Notes under the pieces: model-generated
Databases searched by the model: none
Seen by the model: only the letters and a program-made list of their open reading frames with translations
Told to the model about the DNA's origin: nothing
Part shown: in pieces, positions 35,247 through 46,739 of the stretch
How positions within the stretch are numbered: the first letter of the stretch is position 1
How the letters are laid out: each line of letters opens with the position of its first letter
Assembly: GCA_002794785.1 (NCBI GenBank)
Contig: NBBA01000014.1
Location: 124,001 to 188,000 of the forward strand
DNA from: Coniferiporia sulphurascens
Lineage: Eukaryota; Basidiomycota; Agaricomycetes; Hymenochaetales; Hymenochaetaceae
Direction: 5' to 3'
DNA: 64,000 nt
Program-made: the position numbers and the translations under genes

Positions 35247-38200
35247 ATACCACTGACATGTCAGACCACCCCAGACCTTGTTCTGGGTGCTGGGACTCGA
35301 CATAGAATGATCGAAAACACTCTAGGCATGTAAATCTGCAAGCATGCATCTATTTGTATAATTTTTCCCCAGTCGACTGAATCGCTCTTTTATGCCCACA
35401 CACAGACACCAAGGATCAGCCATAGCAGCCTATGAGCCACCGTTTTGGGACTAAACCAGTGCAGTGATTTTATTTACTGATACATGATCATCAGGGCTGA
35501 ATAATATTATCTCTAACAAAAACTCTAGACAAAAAATAAGGTCGCTACATCATCTTATTCGACTTCAAGAAAATTAAGCTCTGTATCCATGATTGTCATC
35601 CATGTGATAAGCAGTTGTGTCAAGCAATACTTGCATGTGAAGTGAGGGTGAGTGTTGTAGCCCACTTCCATATTGGGTGGGAACTTATCACTCCACCACC
35701 AATAGATCAGTTCGCCTTGGCTGATCATCGACATCCATGGCTAAGCAAAGGAGGGGAGAGCCTAGGGGGACAGCTAGGCACTCCTTGATGCAAGTCGATC
35801 CCTTAGATCTCGAGTTTGACGATGCCGATTCGTCTCAATCGTCATGGATGACTGCACCAAGTCCTGTGATAGAGGTCTCAGTGACTCGAGTCCTGGGCAA
35901 GGCATTCATGAAGACTGGTAAATCCCGCTATTGCACCGACTACATTGAGGACATTGTTGAGTTGGATGTACGTCCGGAGGCTGCGATGTTGGGCACTTAT
36001 GATGCTGCGGAATCTGCACTGGATGGATTCGACGTCAGCTCGTTCAACAACCTTCCAGAGCTACTGGATACTCCTCCTTCAGACAACAAGGCTAATCCAA
36101 AGGATAAGGAGAAGAAAAATCGACAGGAATGTAATTTTCAAGTATGTTATGTTCTCCATCACCAATAATGCTATATACAGGCCCAAGCTCTTCAAGACTG
36201 GTTATTGCATTGGCAGACATATCTTGATGAACTCGTTATGCATGATGGTCGTATGCACAACGCAAAGTGCTACAAGTGTGATACACCAGATGCGCTGTTC
36301 CGCTGTTTAGAGTGCTTCGGGTCACTGTCTTCATGTCAAGAGTGTCTCATCTCCTCCCACAAGCATCTGCCTTTACACAGAATTGAGGTAGGTGTTATAT
36401 TTTTTCTTTCTCTCTATCCTGATTTACTGTTACCTAGCGATGGAACGGGTCTTTTTGGGACAAAGCCTCACTTCGGTCACTCGGTCTCAAGGTACACATA
36501 GGCCACTCTGGGAGTGTCTGCCCTAACCCACTACAAGAACAATATATTGTCGTCTACCACATTAATGGATTCCACCTTGTCGACGTCATCTATTGCAGAT
36601 GCAACAGCGCCAACAAGTGATGGAAGAAGTCGAACCAGCTCATGCGTCATCGATGGTATCTGGCAACAATGATGAACCCGGGCACTGCATTCACCTTTTC
36701 CGTGCTCGACCACTTTCATGAGCTCAGCATTCAAGGAAAAACATCCATGCATGACTATTACCTGGGCCTTGCTCATATGAGCGACAATTCAGGTATGAAA
36801 AAGCTACCAGCAAGTCATTCATGTTATTGAAGGATTGGGACATGGTCTGATAAAATAAACAGAAGTGATATGACAAGTTCATTCATGTGATGCGCTGCTA
36901 TCGCCATCTTACCATGTTAAAGCGTGTGGGTAGAGCTCATGACCCAGCTGGTGTCAACAAAATGCGGAATGGAGAGCTCATGCTTGATTGCCCCACGTGT
37001 CCTCATCCCGGCAAGAACTTGCCTACCAGTTGGGAGAATTTGCCTGCTAAGTGGGTCCATAGTATATGAAATTATATGGCACTTGCTGACATGATGCAGT
37101 AATAGGTGGATTTACACACTTGTACTAGCAATAGACACCAACTTCTGGCTAAAGTCCAAGGATTGAAGAATTGGCGATGATAGGGCGTTTGGTCCCGGCT
37201 GGGCTTACCTCGTGGATCCCGTGCCATATTATGAGCAGCTTCAGAAGCAAAAAGATAACCCCATCCATAAAATTGAAGCAAGTCCGTTATGCCCAGAAAA
37301 AACATAGAACTGACCGGCTGATTGTTTAGCAAGGCACGTGTGATTCAACATTTCAGGCGATGGAAAAGGCAACAACCTGTGCGAACAATGGCTATTTGGT
37401 GTCTGGGGTCAGTGCAGTCATCTGTGCATGGAGTGATATTGTCAGAAGCAACAGAGTGGGAGACCTACAGAAGGGTGAAAGGTATGCCCATGACCAGCTA
37501 TTTTAGAGATTCACAAGCTCACATAACTTTACAGGTACATAAATATGGACTACATCTTCTTGTCCACTCTCGTTGGTGCATGTACCACACTCCTGCTTGT
37601 GACCTATGATATTGCATGCCAATGGCACAAGAAGCTGCCTGCATGTGTCTGTGAATACCCTGATGAACTTCAGGCCGCCTTCCTTTGCATGGTTCTTCAT
37701 CTCGCAGTTCCTAAGTTCCATCTGAAAGCACATGGCGAACCTTGCCAAAGTCCATATTCCCTTAATCTCCTCCCATACTCGGCCCAGACAGATGGCAAAG
37801 GCATAGAACAAGGATGATCTCACATTAATCCCATAGCGATGAGCATGCGTGAAATGGGCCTGGGGTTTCGCCACAACACCATTGATGACCATTGGTCAGC
37901 TTGGAATTGGCGGAAAATTGCCGGATCAGGAAAGTACAGGGTTAAAAACTGTATGACATATTCTGACCTGCAGTGATTACTCAGATCTTTTGCTTCTACG
38001 AAAGCTGACGGATGCCGAGGTTATGTATATCAAGCATAAGGCATGATATGACAAAGTGACGATTGCTGTTGGACCTACTCTGGTGGCCAAATGGAGTCGC
38101 ATGGTACAGGTATGGCAAAGGGACCCCCTTCATTTGCCGGATCCATACGCCGATCCCTTTAATTGTAGGTGATTATTGCAAGGAAGGATATTAATACTGC

Positions 38201-39431
38201 TAATAAAATTGCCTCCTCAGATGTCTCTATGGCTGACATTCACAAGGAGTTGGCACAAGAAGATGAATTGTCCATCGCCACAGGTCAAGACATGGTTGAT
38301 GGCTTGACCATGAGTAAATTTCTTGTAAGAGGTCTCGAAGTCGAGGAACTCAAGTATGTACTATTTTCCCTGCAAATTCTCGCACTTTTCATAATCACGT
38401 AACTTTAGATGAGCATTTATCGTTTTAGTTGCCACAAGGAAAGCAAGACCTCACACAATAGCGGCTGCGGTGATACAGGAGAGGAAAATGGCCTTAGTCA
38501 GCAAAATTACCAAATGGAGGAAGGCTCAAGTCATTTACATGCCCTGTGTGGCCATCCAAATCCTACAGGTTGCGACCAAGGTGGCCACTGACCAGTCAAC
38601 TTGTGACTCTTCGTCAGATTCACCAGAAGTCAAGACGCTCCTCGATATTCCCCCAACATGCATGCCATCCGAGCTCAGTGCCGAACTGAAGGCTGCTCTC
38701 CCATCTCGTTACAAGCTTGTCGAAAAGGAGAAGCATATACAGGTGGCACAGGCAGAGGATAGTCTGGCTGAACTCTGTCATCTTCTTCGTCTCAAGTCAA
38801 GCAACCTGACCTTCAAGAAGATCAACAACATTGGTCAACGAGACAATACGCGTGCATGTAAAGTTCTGCTAGAGTTTTCAAGCAAGATTGAACTGACCGC
38901 AGAGCATTACCGGGCAGCCTGGACGGCTCTGACCAGGTTAGATCCAAGTGGTTCATGGTCCATACGGCTCAGGCCCCTCACGAAAGAAGACATACGAGGA
39001 CAGGGCGATGATGAGGAGGAATTCAAATGCAGGAATCAAGGTCTTTCCAAGCGAAATGCAGAGCGCAGTCAACGCAACTTCAACCCCTCCTGGATTTGGA
39101 CACATATGTGTAAGGGCGAGGGTGAGGGAGAGACAGATGAGATAAATGCAGGTATGTCTATAACCCCGCTTGTTGTGTATCACAACACTAATATGAAATA
39201 GGAATCCGAGTCCACTGGGCTCAAGCACAAGCTTGTGCTGAGCGCTGGAAAGAAGAAATTGCTCTTGTCTTAGAGGAAATGCATTGCACGTTGGCATACT
39301 GTGACTGGAAGGCAGAATGGTGGCAATCTCAATCTGTACATCGAACTGACGTACCCGGTGAACTTGCAGCTGGGCTTCATGCATACACAGAGAAACAAGC
39401 GGACATGTGGGAGGCCCTTGGAATCTCATTT

Positions 39432-39687
39432 TATTAAATAAATATAATGAATGATATAAATATACAGATGGTCATATGAACACCCATCTTACTAAGTACA
39501 CAATAATGCAATGATAACACCATATGATAGGAGCTATGATAGTTATAGTATATGTAGCTCACGGTAGATGTATATAAGGAGAGCTGGTCTCTACTATGAA
39601 ATACATCAGTTTACGCTGATAACCCCGTTCTCTCTTACTATCACCACTGCACCTCATTGTCTACCACAATGTGCATAGATTTTAAGA
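39432..39687 (+). repeat. Copia 1, 5' LTR
   Basis: 256 bp with the unusual termini TATTA...TAAGA. TATATAAGGAGAG at about 39571 is a probable TATA box. Confidence 0.9.
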
Positions 39688-39751
39688 GGTTATGAGCCTT
39701 GACTCTACAAACTAACAAAACAATTAACACAATCATAAATGAAATGAAACT

Positions 39752-42700
39752 ATGACTACCGAACGTCCTAATACTCGTGAGCAAACACATTTGCAAAAAC
39801 TATCAGGATTGTGAATAATCACTAATGAACTAAAAATAGTATATACACAGTCATCATCTATCGAAGAACTTGAAGAAAAAATACAAAAAGCTAAAGATAG
39901 CAAAAGGTTAGTCAATTTAATAATCCAATGCAACCTCAGACAAATACCTATACACGGAACGGAACAACAAATACAAGATCAAATCAACAGGTATGACAAT
40001 TCCACTAACAACGAAAAATTAAAAACAAAAGCTGACTATAAAACTGAATTAATGAATCACACTAAAGATTTAGGCATATCAGATACAGGAAAATCATCCA
40101 AAATCAGATATTGAATCAGTACATATTTGGGTATATCAGATCCAACAGAAAAAGAACAATTTAAAATTGATAATCCTTATATTAAGCCAGAAGACAATAA
40201 AAAAGAAGATGAAGAAGAAACCGGAGAATTTAAAAATAAACCATCACATGAGCCATCAGAACCTTCTGATCCTGGAGATTCAGATGCTAACGATATGGAG
40301 GAAGATGAACTAAGTATGGCAATGAAACTCGCTGAACTCCAGAAATTCTTTGATGGCATCGAGAAACTCGATGGCCACTGAAATTATAAACTCTGGAACT
40401 ACAGAGTCCGCAGCGCAATCAAAAGTGCAGGTTATGGTAACCTGCTCACTAACTCCCCAGGAACTGGAGAGATTGGTATATCAAGCACTTTATATAATGG
40501 CATTATGCGCACTATGCCCAACAAAATATTGGCTTATTATCTTAATTTTAATAAAGATATACCAGCGCTTCTCAAAGTGCTTGACAAACAATATAACATC
40601 CAGACAACAATTACAAAGGGCTTTAATGAGGCTGCCCTTTTTGATATCTGAGGTCATGTCAGCCATTTCGATGGAACACTCGATAACCTCAGCAATAAAT
40701 ATGAGGAACTCATAGCCCAAGGGGTAAAAGTTTCAGAGTCAACATATATATCGGCTATTACGAGGGCAACGCCCGAACAATATCAATACGTACTCACACA
40801 GAGTGAGTTATATATTAAAACAATCAACAAAACAAACCCGGACAAAGATAAAATTGAACTAACCCCTCAATTTTTACTAACTGCACTATGAAACACCTTT
40901 GAGGGGTGGTGTAAAAATCATCAGAGGACAGGAGCGGCAGCTAACCATCTGCCCAAGGATGAGCGGAACCACCCTTATTTTAGGGGCCGCGGACGCAGTT
41001 TCAGCCATGGGGTCCAATCACGAGGTCGCAGCTATAGGGGCTGTGGTGGATATATGTGAGGACGAGGACAAGGGGGATATTCCCCTAACCAACAATCACA
41101 CATGGTAAAGTGCTATAATTGTAACAAACTAGGGCACTATAGTCGAGATTGTTGGGCACCTAAAACCGAATGGACGAAGGCAGCCCAAAAGAAGAAAGAG
41201 GACGTGAATGATGAAAAAGGAAAAGGAAAGGAAATGGGTGCGTCAGTGGCACTGACATCAACTGGGGCAAGTGCAGCCCAGGCTAAACATACCACAGCAA
41301 CAGCAGCAACAAACGTCACATTGAGCTCTCGAATCAAATTAAGCACCATAATTGGCCAAGGCGAAACCACCTTTATAACCGAAATTGACGATAACAACTT
41401 CAACATGGGAGAATTCCCAATTTATTCTTATAATGATTTCCTTGATGCACTTGGGAATCATGATAGTGCAATGGAAGACATGGATGACAACAATTTAAAC
41501 ATAAGCATTAATGTTATAACAATAGAAAAATTTGCTAACAACATTTATTCTTCAATGGATATAATCGATACTGGTGCAACAATACATTTAACACCATATC
41601 TCAATTGATTATGAAATACCTATAAAACTAATGAAATAACAATAACGGCCGCAAACAAAACAATGTTTATGGCAAATATAGTAGGGGATCTTAAGCTTTA
41701 CATCCCCAATGGACACTCGGTAAGTGTCATAACATTATCAAACATATATTACAATCCTAAAATGAATATGACATTAGTCTTGAAGGTTATGAATTTATCT
41801 ATAAAGAAAATGAATGCATGATAAAGTATCCTAATGGATCTTTATGCAGAAAAATTAAAAACAGAAATGGATTGTATAGTATATTTAACAATGATGTACA
41901 AGTGGCTACAAAAAATGTAACATTATTTGAACTTCACAAAAAACTCGGACACATAAGTTATGCTTACATAAAATGATTATTAAAAGAAGACCAAATTACA
42001 AATAACAAAATATCAAATTACGATGAAACTCAATGCACAATTTGCCTAGAAGCAAATATAAAAAGAATGCAAATCCCAAAATTACGTGTTACCAAGTTAG
42101 CAGAAAAATTTGGCAATCATATCCATATGGATATATGGGGACCTGCATCCACACATGCTATAGGAGGATATAAATACCTTCTCACTCTGGTAGATGATGC
42201 TACTAGATGGATAAAAATGATTTTATTAAAAACAAAAGACGAGGGACTCAATGCATATACTGTTAAGCTCAACGGTTACACGGTGATCGACGTCAAGGCT
42301 TCCTGATCGTCAGAACTGATGGTACGGCAACAGGGCTTCCTAGATGTCGTAAGTCGAAGGTGATCGTCGATGGGGCTTCCTGATCGACGATGTGGACGCA
42401 AGGTGCTTCTTAGCGGAGTCGGGTTACGATGAAGCGATTGAATGGCCCAGTGGCACACAGTAGACTGGTGGTAGCAGATAATGGGCTTGTATGAACAAAG
42501 AGCACAAGCTTAGGGCTTGTGCTACTGAAGTTACATGCTTATATGCTACTCTATGTGTTTACTACTGTAGCGGCCTGTGTAGGGTAGTTTACCAGACTAT
42601 GGAAGGTCATGGAAACCCAAGGAATACCTTGGTAATACAAGTAGGGCTATCAGTAAGCAAAGCACGTCATGGTGATGCGATAAGGTGTCATCATGGTGTC

Positions 42701-45108
42701 TTATGGCGTAAGGCGAATAAGGATGAGTAAGGCAGAGGAATGGGGGAGTTGCACTGACTGATGATGATGAAGGGGAAGTGAGTCAGCGCAATAGGGAAAA
42801 GTAAAGGAAAATTGTAACATATACAACATGGGCTACAATGCTCAATACACAATATAATATAAAAATAAAAATATTACAAAGTGATAATGATACAGTGTTT
42901 TTAAGTAAACAATTCACTGGATATCTAGAAAAAAATGGAATGATACAAAAGCTGACTGTTCATGATACACCACAACAAAACAGAGTAGCAGAACAATCAC
43001 ATCAAACGATCTTAAACAATACAAGAGTAAATCTGCTACAAGCGAAATTAACACCCAGTTTATGGGGAGAAGCTGTAAAATACAGTACTTATGTTTACAA
43101 TAGAATGCCAAAAAGTGCTATTGATTTTAAAACACCATATTTTAAATGATTCAATGAGAATTATAACATTGACGATTTAAAAGAATTTGGCCAATATTGC
43201 ATAATATGACAAGAAGACATTAACAAATTACAACCAAAAGGAATATATGCACAATGGCTAGGATTTGACGAAGAAAGCAAAGGTCACAGAACCTATCACA
43301 ACAGAAAAATCACAGTCGAACGAAATTTACAATTTTTAGATTCTCCTCCATCTAAAATTGAAGGGGAGAATATAACAGAAAAACAAAATGATCAAATAAA
43401 AGAATTAACAAAAGAAAGACCAACAAGAACAACAAAACCAATGAAACGATCATTAGGTCTAAACTTTGACGAACAAAATACAGTCGCCTATCTTACGGAA
43501 TTTAATCAATTCAATACAGAACTAATAGGCAATCCAAATTCATATCAACAAGCAATCAATAGAATTGACGCAAATCAGTGGATCACAGCAATGAAAGAAG
43601 AAATAAAAACGTTAATTGAAAGATCTACATGGACGATCATTGATCCACCAAAAGATGCAAATATTATTGGATCAAGATTTGTTTATAAAACAAAACAATT
43701 AGCAAATGGAGAAATTGAACGATATAAAGCAAGATTAGTAGTCCAAGGATTCGCCCAAATGGAAGGTGTTGACTATTATTCAAATGATACATTCACTCCA
43801 GTGGCACGTTTAGCCACAGTAAGAACTATATTAAGCTGGAGTGCAACAAATAATTATGAAATTCACCAAATAGATATTAAATCAGCATACTTATATGGTG
43901 AACTTGAAAAAGACAAAAATATATATATAAAACCACCACCAGGAAATTTAATCAAAATAAAACCTGGACAAGTTTTAAAATTAAATAAAGCCTTATACGG
44001 ATTAAAACAAGCAGGCAGAAGATGGTACAAAAAACTATCAGAAATTCTAATAGGAATAGGACTAGTACGAGCAGTCCAAGACAATGCAGTATTCTTAAGA
44101 AAAATAAAAGGAAAAACAATCCTAATACTTTTCATACACATTGACGACATAATGGTATGTGGTTTAAATTTAAAAATAATAAAAGCCTTTAAAGACGAAA
44201 TTGGAAAACATGTAAAATTTACTGACGGAAACGATTTACACTGGTTACTTGGTATCGAAATTGAACGAAATTGAGAAGAAAGAATAATAAAACTAAGACA
44301 AAAAAGTTATATTAACACAATTATCGAAAAATATAAATTAAAAGACGCTGCAACAGTACGAACACCAATGACACCAGGACAAGTGTTAAAATCACTTGAA
44401 AACCCAACCAATGAAGAATTAAACTTCATGAAACAAATACCTTATATGAATATGGTTGGAGCATTATGATATGCAGCAGATTGTACAAGACCTGATATAT
44501 CATTCACAACAGGTCAATTCACTAGGCATTTAAATAAACCTAGTATCGAGCATTACAATGCAGTAAAACACTGTTTCAAATATTTAAAAGGAACAAACGA
44601 TTATTGGCTAATACTCAGGGGTAAAGACCCAATTGAGTTAATTGGATATACCAATGCCAATGGAATGACACAAGAAGGCCATAAAGCAATATCCGGATAT
44701 ATATTCCAAATTGGAAATGCAATGACATCATGGTCAAGCAAAAAACAAGAATTAGTGTCATTATCAGTATGTGAAGCTGAATTACAAGCTTTAACGCATG
44801 GAGTAAAAGAAGCTATATGGCTTAGAAGACTGGTTGAAGAGGTACTGCAGACCTTGGATACACCAATGAAAATCTTATGTGATAATCAAGCAGCCATAAC
44901 AATAGTAAATTCAACAGAACAAAAATATACACAATGAATGAAACATATTGATATATGAAAAGATTTTTTAAGAGACTATATTGAAAATGAAACTATATCA
45001 GTTTCATATATTCCAACTGGACAGCAAAAAGCTGATATTATGATGAAAGTGCTAACAATCAAATTAATCAAACATTTTACAAGTCTACTCCACCTAGTAA
45101 AAGTTTGA
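39752..45108 (+). pseudogene. Copia 1 Gag-Pol polyprotein, multiply interrupted
   Basis: One long ancestral frame from the ATG at 39752 to a TGA at 45106-45108. Domain order is Gag (acidic EEDEEETGEF region, then NYKLWNYRVRSAIKSAG), zinc knuckle CYNCNKLGHYSRDC (41111), protease IDTGATIHLT (41566), integrase (HLGHISYAY type, HMDIWGP, SDNDTVFLSKQF, QQNRVAEQSHQT), reverse transcriptase (KARLVVQGFAQ, IDIKSAYLYGELE, LNKALYGLKQAGRRWYKKLS, FIHIDDIMVCG) and RNase H (ISGYIFQIGNA, SLSVCEAELQALTHG, CDNQAAITIV). Integrase before RT identifies Copia. At least ten stops are TGA where Copia 2 has CGA (for example at the RY.ISTY, DI.GHV, AL.N.F, IK.LLK, ERN.E and IDI.KDF positions). Part of the protease-integrase spacer (NVYYNPKMNMTLVSQGLLCQ region) carries a small deletion. 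Confidence 0.9.
42261..42819 (-). repeat. solo LTR, family A, inside Copia 1 integrase
   Basis: 559 bp with 5-bp duplication TATAC (42256-42260 and 42820-42824); removing it rejoins DEGLNAYT to TWATMLNTQ. It is very similar to the LTRs at 8612, 9201 and 26827. Confidence 0.95.
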
Positions 45109-45156
45109 AGGGGAGTATTAAATAAATATAACAAATGATATAAATATACAGATGGT

Positions 45157-45159
<3 letters not shown>

Positions 45160-45193
<34 letters not shown>

Positions 45194-46043
45194 GCATTTG
45201 TATACTGCTACATTACATAGTAAAAGACGCGGATGTGAGACCATATAAAGTGTAGTGTCGGAGGAGATTAACAAGGTATAAAGTTCCTGGGCTTAAGTTG
45301 AATAAAAGGTATGAGGTTTGGTTGTTGGAGGTAACTAAATGGTTTTGTCAGGGGGGATAAGAATCGGAAGAGCAAATTGTGAAGGGGGGGGTGGCGGTTT
45401 TATGGATTCTATGATGACTAATACTGATTGTGAAAGATGAGAAAAACTACTGAATTTTTTATGTTTTACGTGTGGGCATGGTTTGAATTGTTTTATGTCC
45501 GATATTTGTGACTCTGAGAGTGGTGACGTGACATCGCTTGGAGCGGTAGGTGTGCGTGAGGCTAGGGCCAGGTTGCCATGAGGTGTGTGTGCGGCTAGGG
45601 CCAGGTTGCCATGAGGTGTTAGGTTGACTGCGAATTGTAGGATGACTGATGTTAAGTCTATGCATGGGCCATAGCGGCTGAGGTTTTCTCGATAGAGGAA
45701 AATATGTCGTGAATTGTGTGGTGGCCCACTAATGCTGATGACCTGTAGTTTGTGCTGGCCTATGGCCCATTCTAGTATGTGCTGGTTGTCGTTAACGATG
45801 TTGAAGGGTTCATATGTGGTGTTGGTTTCGAAGTTTGGCACCGGGAGGTGAAGGAATAGAAGGGGGCATGGGGGAATGGGGGAAAGGGGGAGTGGAATGT
45901 TGAACAAGGCAATGAAACAGCTCGACGGATGTCTACTGTGAGTGAGGACTGGTGTGGGTGGTTAACCCAGGGAAATTATTGGTGGTGCGAGTCGGTTTGC
46001 GCTGGGTGAGATGATGGTGGTCAGAGGTCAAGGGGTTGGAACG
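45160..46043 (-). mobile_element. poly(A)-tailed retroposon (884 bp) with 12-bp target duplication
   Basis: The insert starts on the plus strand with 28 T (45160-45187), a poly(A) tail on the minus strand, and is flanked by ACAGATGGTCAT (45148-45159 and 46044-46055). These are hallmarks of LINE-type target-primed insertion. Its 5' end (minus strand, near 46040) reads CCAACCCCTTGACCTCTGAC, then CACCATCATC, close to the LINE 5' motif TTGACCTCTTACCACCACCA at 1220. No reverse transcriptase is encoded. It may be a non-autonomous LINE derivative or a retrocopied transcript using the same machinery. Confidence 0.85.
45335..45907 (-). CDS. 190-residue ORF in the retroposon, unknown function
   Basis: Intact ORF starting MFNIPLPLSPIPPCPLLFLH, with a hydrophobic Pro/Leu-rich start, a central segment (NDNQHILEWAIGQHKLQVIS) and a tandem duplication of about 24 bp giving PHGNLALA twice. 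It fills most of the insert. I recognise no family. It is either the product of the retroposed transcript or a fortuitous frame; the uninterrupted length in a recent insertion favours the former. Confidence 0.4.
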   Translation of the reverse strand: MFNIPLPLSPIPPCPLLFLHLPVPNFETNTTYEPFNIVNDNQHILEWAIGQHKLQVISISGPPHNSRHIFLYRENLSRYGPCIDLTSVILQFAVNLTPHGNLALAAHTPHGNLALASRTPTAPSDVTSPLSESQISDIKQFKPCPHVKHKKFSSFSHLSQSVLVIIESIKPPPPPSQFALPILIPPDKTI

Positions 46044-46655
46044 ACAGATGGTCATATGAACACCCATCTTACTAAGTACATGATAATGCAATGATAACGC
46101 CATATGATAGGAGCTATGATAGTTATAGTATATGTAGCTCACGGTAGATGTATATAAGGAGAGCTGGTCTCTACTACGAAATACATCAGTTTACGCTGAT
46201 AACCCCGTTCTCTCTTACTATCACCACTGCACCTCATCATCTACCACAATGTGCATAGATTTTAAGACGTTTTCATCACAATGGTATAATACCATTACAG
46301 CAAGGGGACATGCTATTGATTGGCCGGAATGCTATCAAATCGCTCCTGACAGTTCCCAGATCATTCCACTCGACCAGATCAATCCGCAAGAGCAGCAAAA
46401 ATGCAAGAGAACACGAACAACATTGGAAATGGCATGGCGTTCATGTCATTCAAATATGGACACAATTAATCTCAACAGTCCCGACAATGCTCATGTTCCA
46501 CTACAGAGCGCCTCGGATCGGACTCTCATATTAGATGGTGGTGAGATCATACCCATTGAAGAAGGGGAAGACGACAATGGTGAGATCCCACCGATCGATC
46601 CCGAATATGATGTTGATATATAATGTTGTGGTACACAGATCGGTTGTAATAAGTT

Positions 46656-46697
46656 CATAAAAATGTAATGAAGTAACATCTTCATTACATTTTTATG
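46656..46697. terminator. perfect hairpin just after the KDZ stop
   Basis: Arms CATAAAAATGTAATGAAG and CTTCATTACATTTTTATG (18 bp, perfect) with loop TAACAT, 32 bp after the transposase stop codon. It could mark the transcript 3' end (AT-rich, with AATAAG upstream) or be a small foldback relic. Confidence 0.5.
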
Positions 46698-46739
46698 GCT
46701 TACGTTCATGTTCACTTGTTTGTATTACAAATGCTTACT

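Larger units (their letters stand above)
39432..46267 (+). mobile_element. Copia LTR retrotransposon 1, decayed, with two nested insertions
   Basis: 5' LTR 39432-39687 and 3' LTR 45116-46267 (interrupted). The internal region begins GGTTATGAGCC, a likely primer-binding site, and ends with the polypurine run GAAGGGGAG at 45107-45115. Flanks CATTT (39427-39431) and CGTTT (46268-46272) are a duplication differing by a CpG transition. It sits inside the last part of the KDZ coding sequence. A family A LTR (42261-42819) and a poly(A) retroposon (45160-46043) inserted later. Confidence 0.92.
45116..46267 (+). repeat. Copia 1, 3' LTR, interrupted by a retroposon
   Basis: Two parts, 45116-45159 and 46044-46267, sharing the duplicated 12 bp ACAGATGGTCAT around the insert. 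The LTR end GATTTTAAGA lies at 46258-46267. Confidence 0.9.
35737..46623 (+). pseudogene. KDZ transposase with CxC2 cysteine cluster, split by a Copia element
   Basis: The ATG at 35737 opens an acidic N-terminus (MAKQRRGEPRG). Introns are short: 36142-36180, 36388-36437, 36793-36862. The CxC2 cluster reads CYKCDTPDALFRCLECFG, SSCQECLISSHKHLPLHRIE, W..., GLKVHIGHSGSVCPNP and YCRCNS. Then GKTSMHDYYLGL, LTMLKRVGRAHDPAGV and LDCPTCPHPGKNLP. The RNase H-like catalytic core shows Asp in AIDTNFWLKSK (37134), Asp in VTYDIACQWHKKLP (37608), the PKFHLKAHGEPCQ motif, and Glu in KGIEQ (37806) before INPIAMSMREMG. The C-terminus (ERWKEEIALVLEEMHCTLAY, LHAYTEKQADMWEALGISF) is cut at 39431 by Copia and resumes at 46273 (SSQWYNTITARGHAIDW) to a TAA at 46621. 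In-frame TGAs (36618, 36866, 37813) and further damage make it inactive. The family cuts and pastes DNA elements; this copy presumably mobilised 24700-48480. Confidence 0.92.

Noticed and set aside
39224..39239. Palindrome AGCACAAGCTTGTGCT, resembling the LTR A hairpin
   Set aside because: It lies within conserved KDZ coding sequence (QAQACAERW) and lacks any other LTR sequence, so the likeness is coincidental.
45160..45187. T28 tract read as a transcription terminator
   Set aside because: The 12-bp duplication and the insert structure show it is the reversed poly(A) tail of the retroposon.
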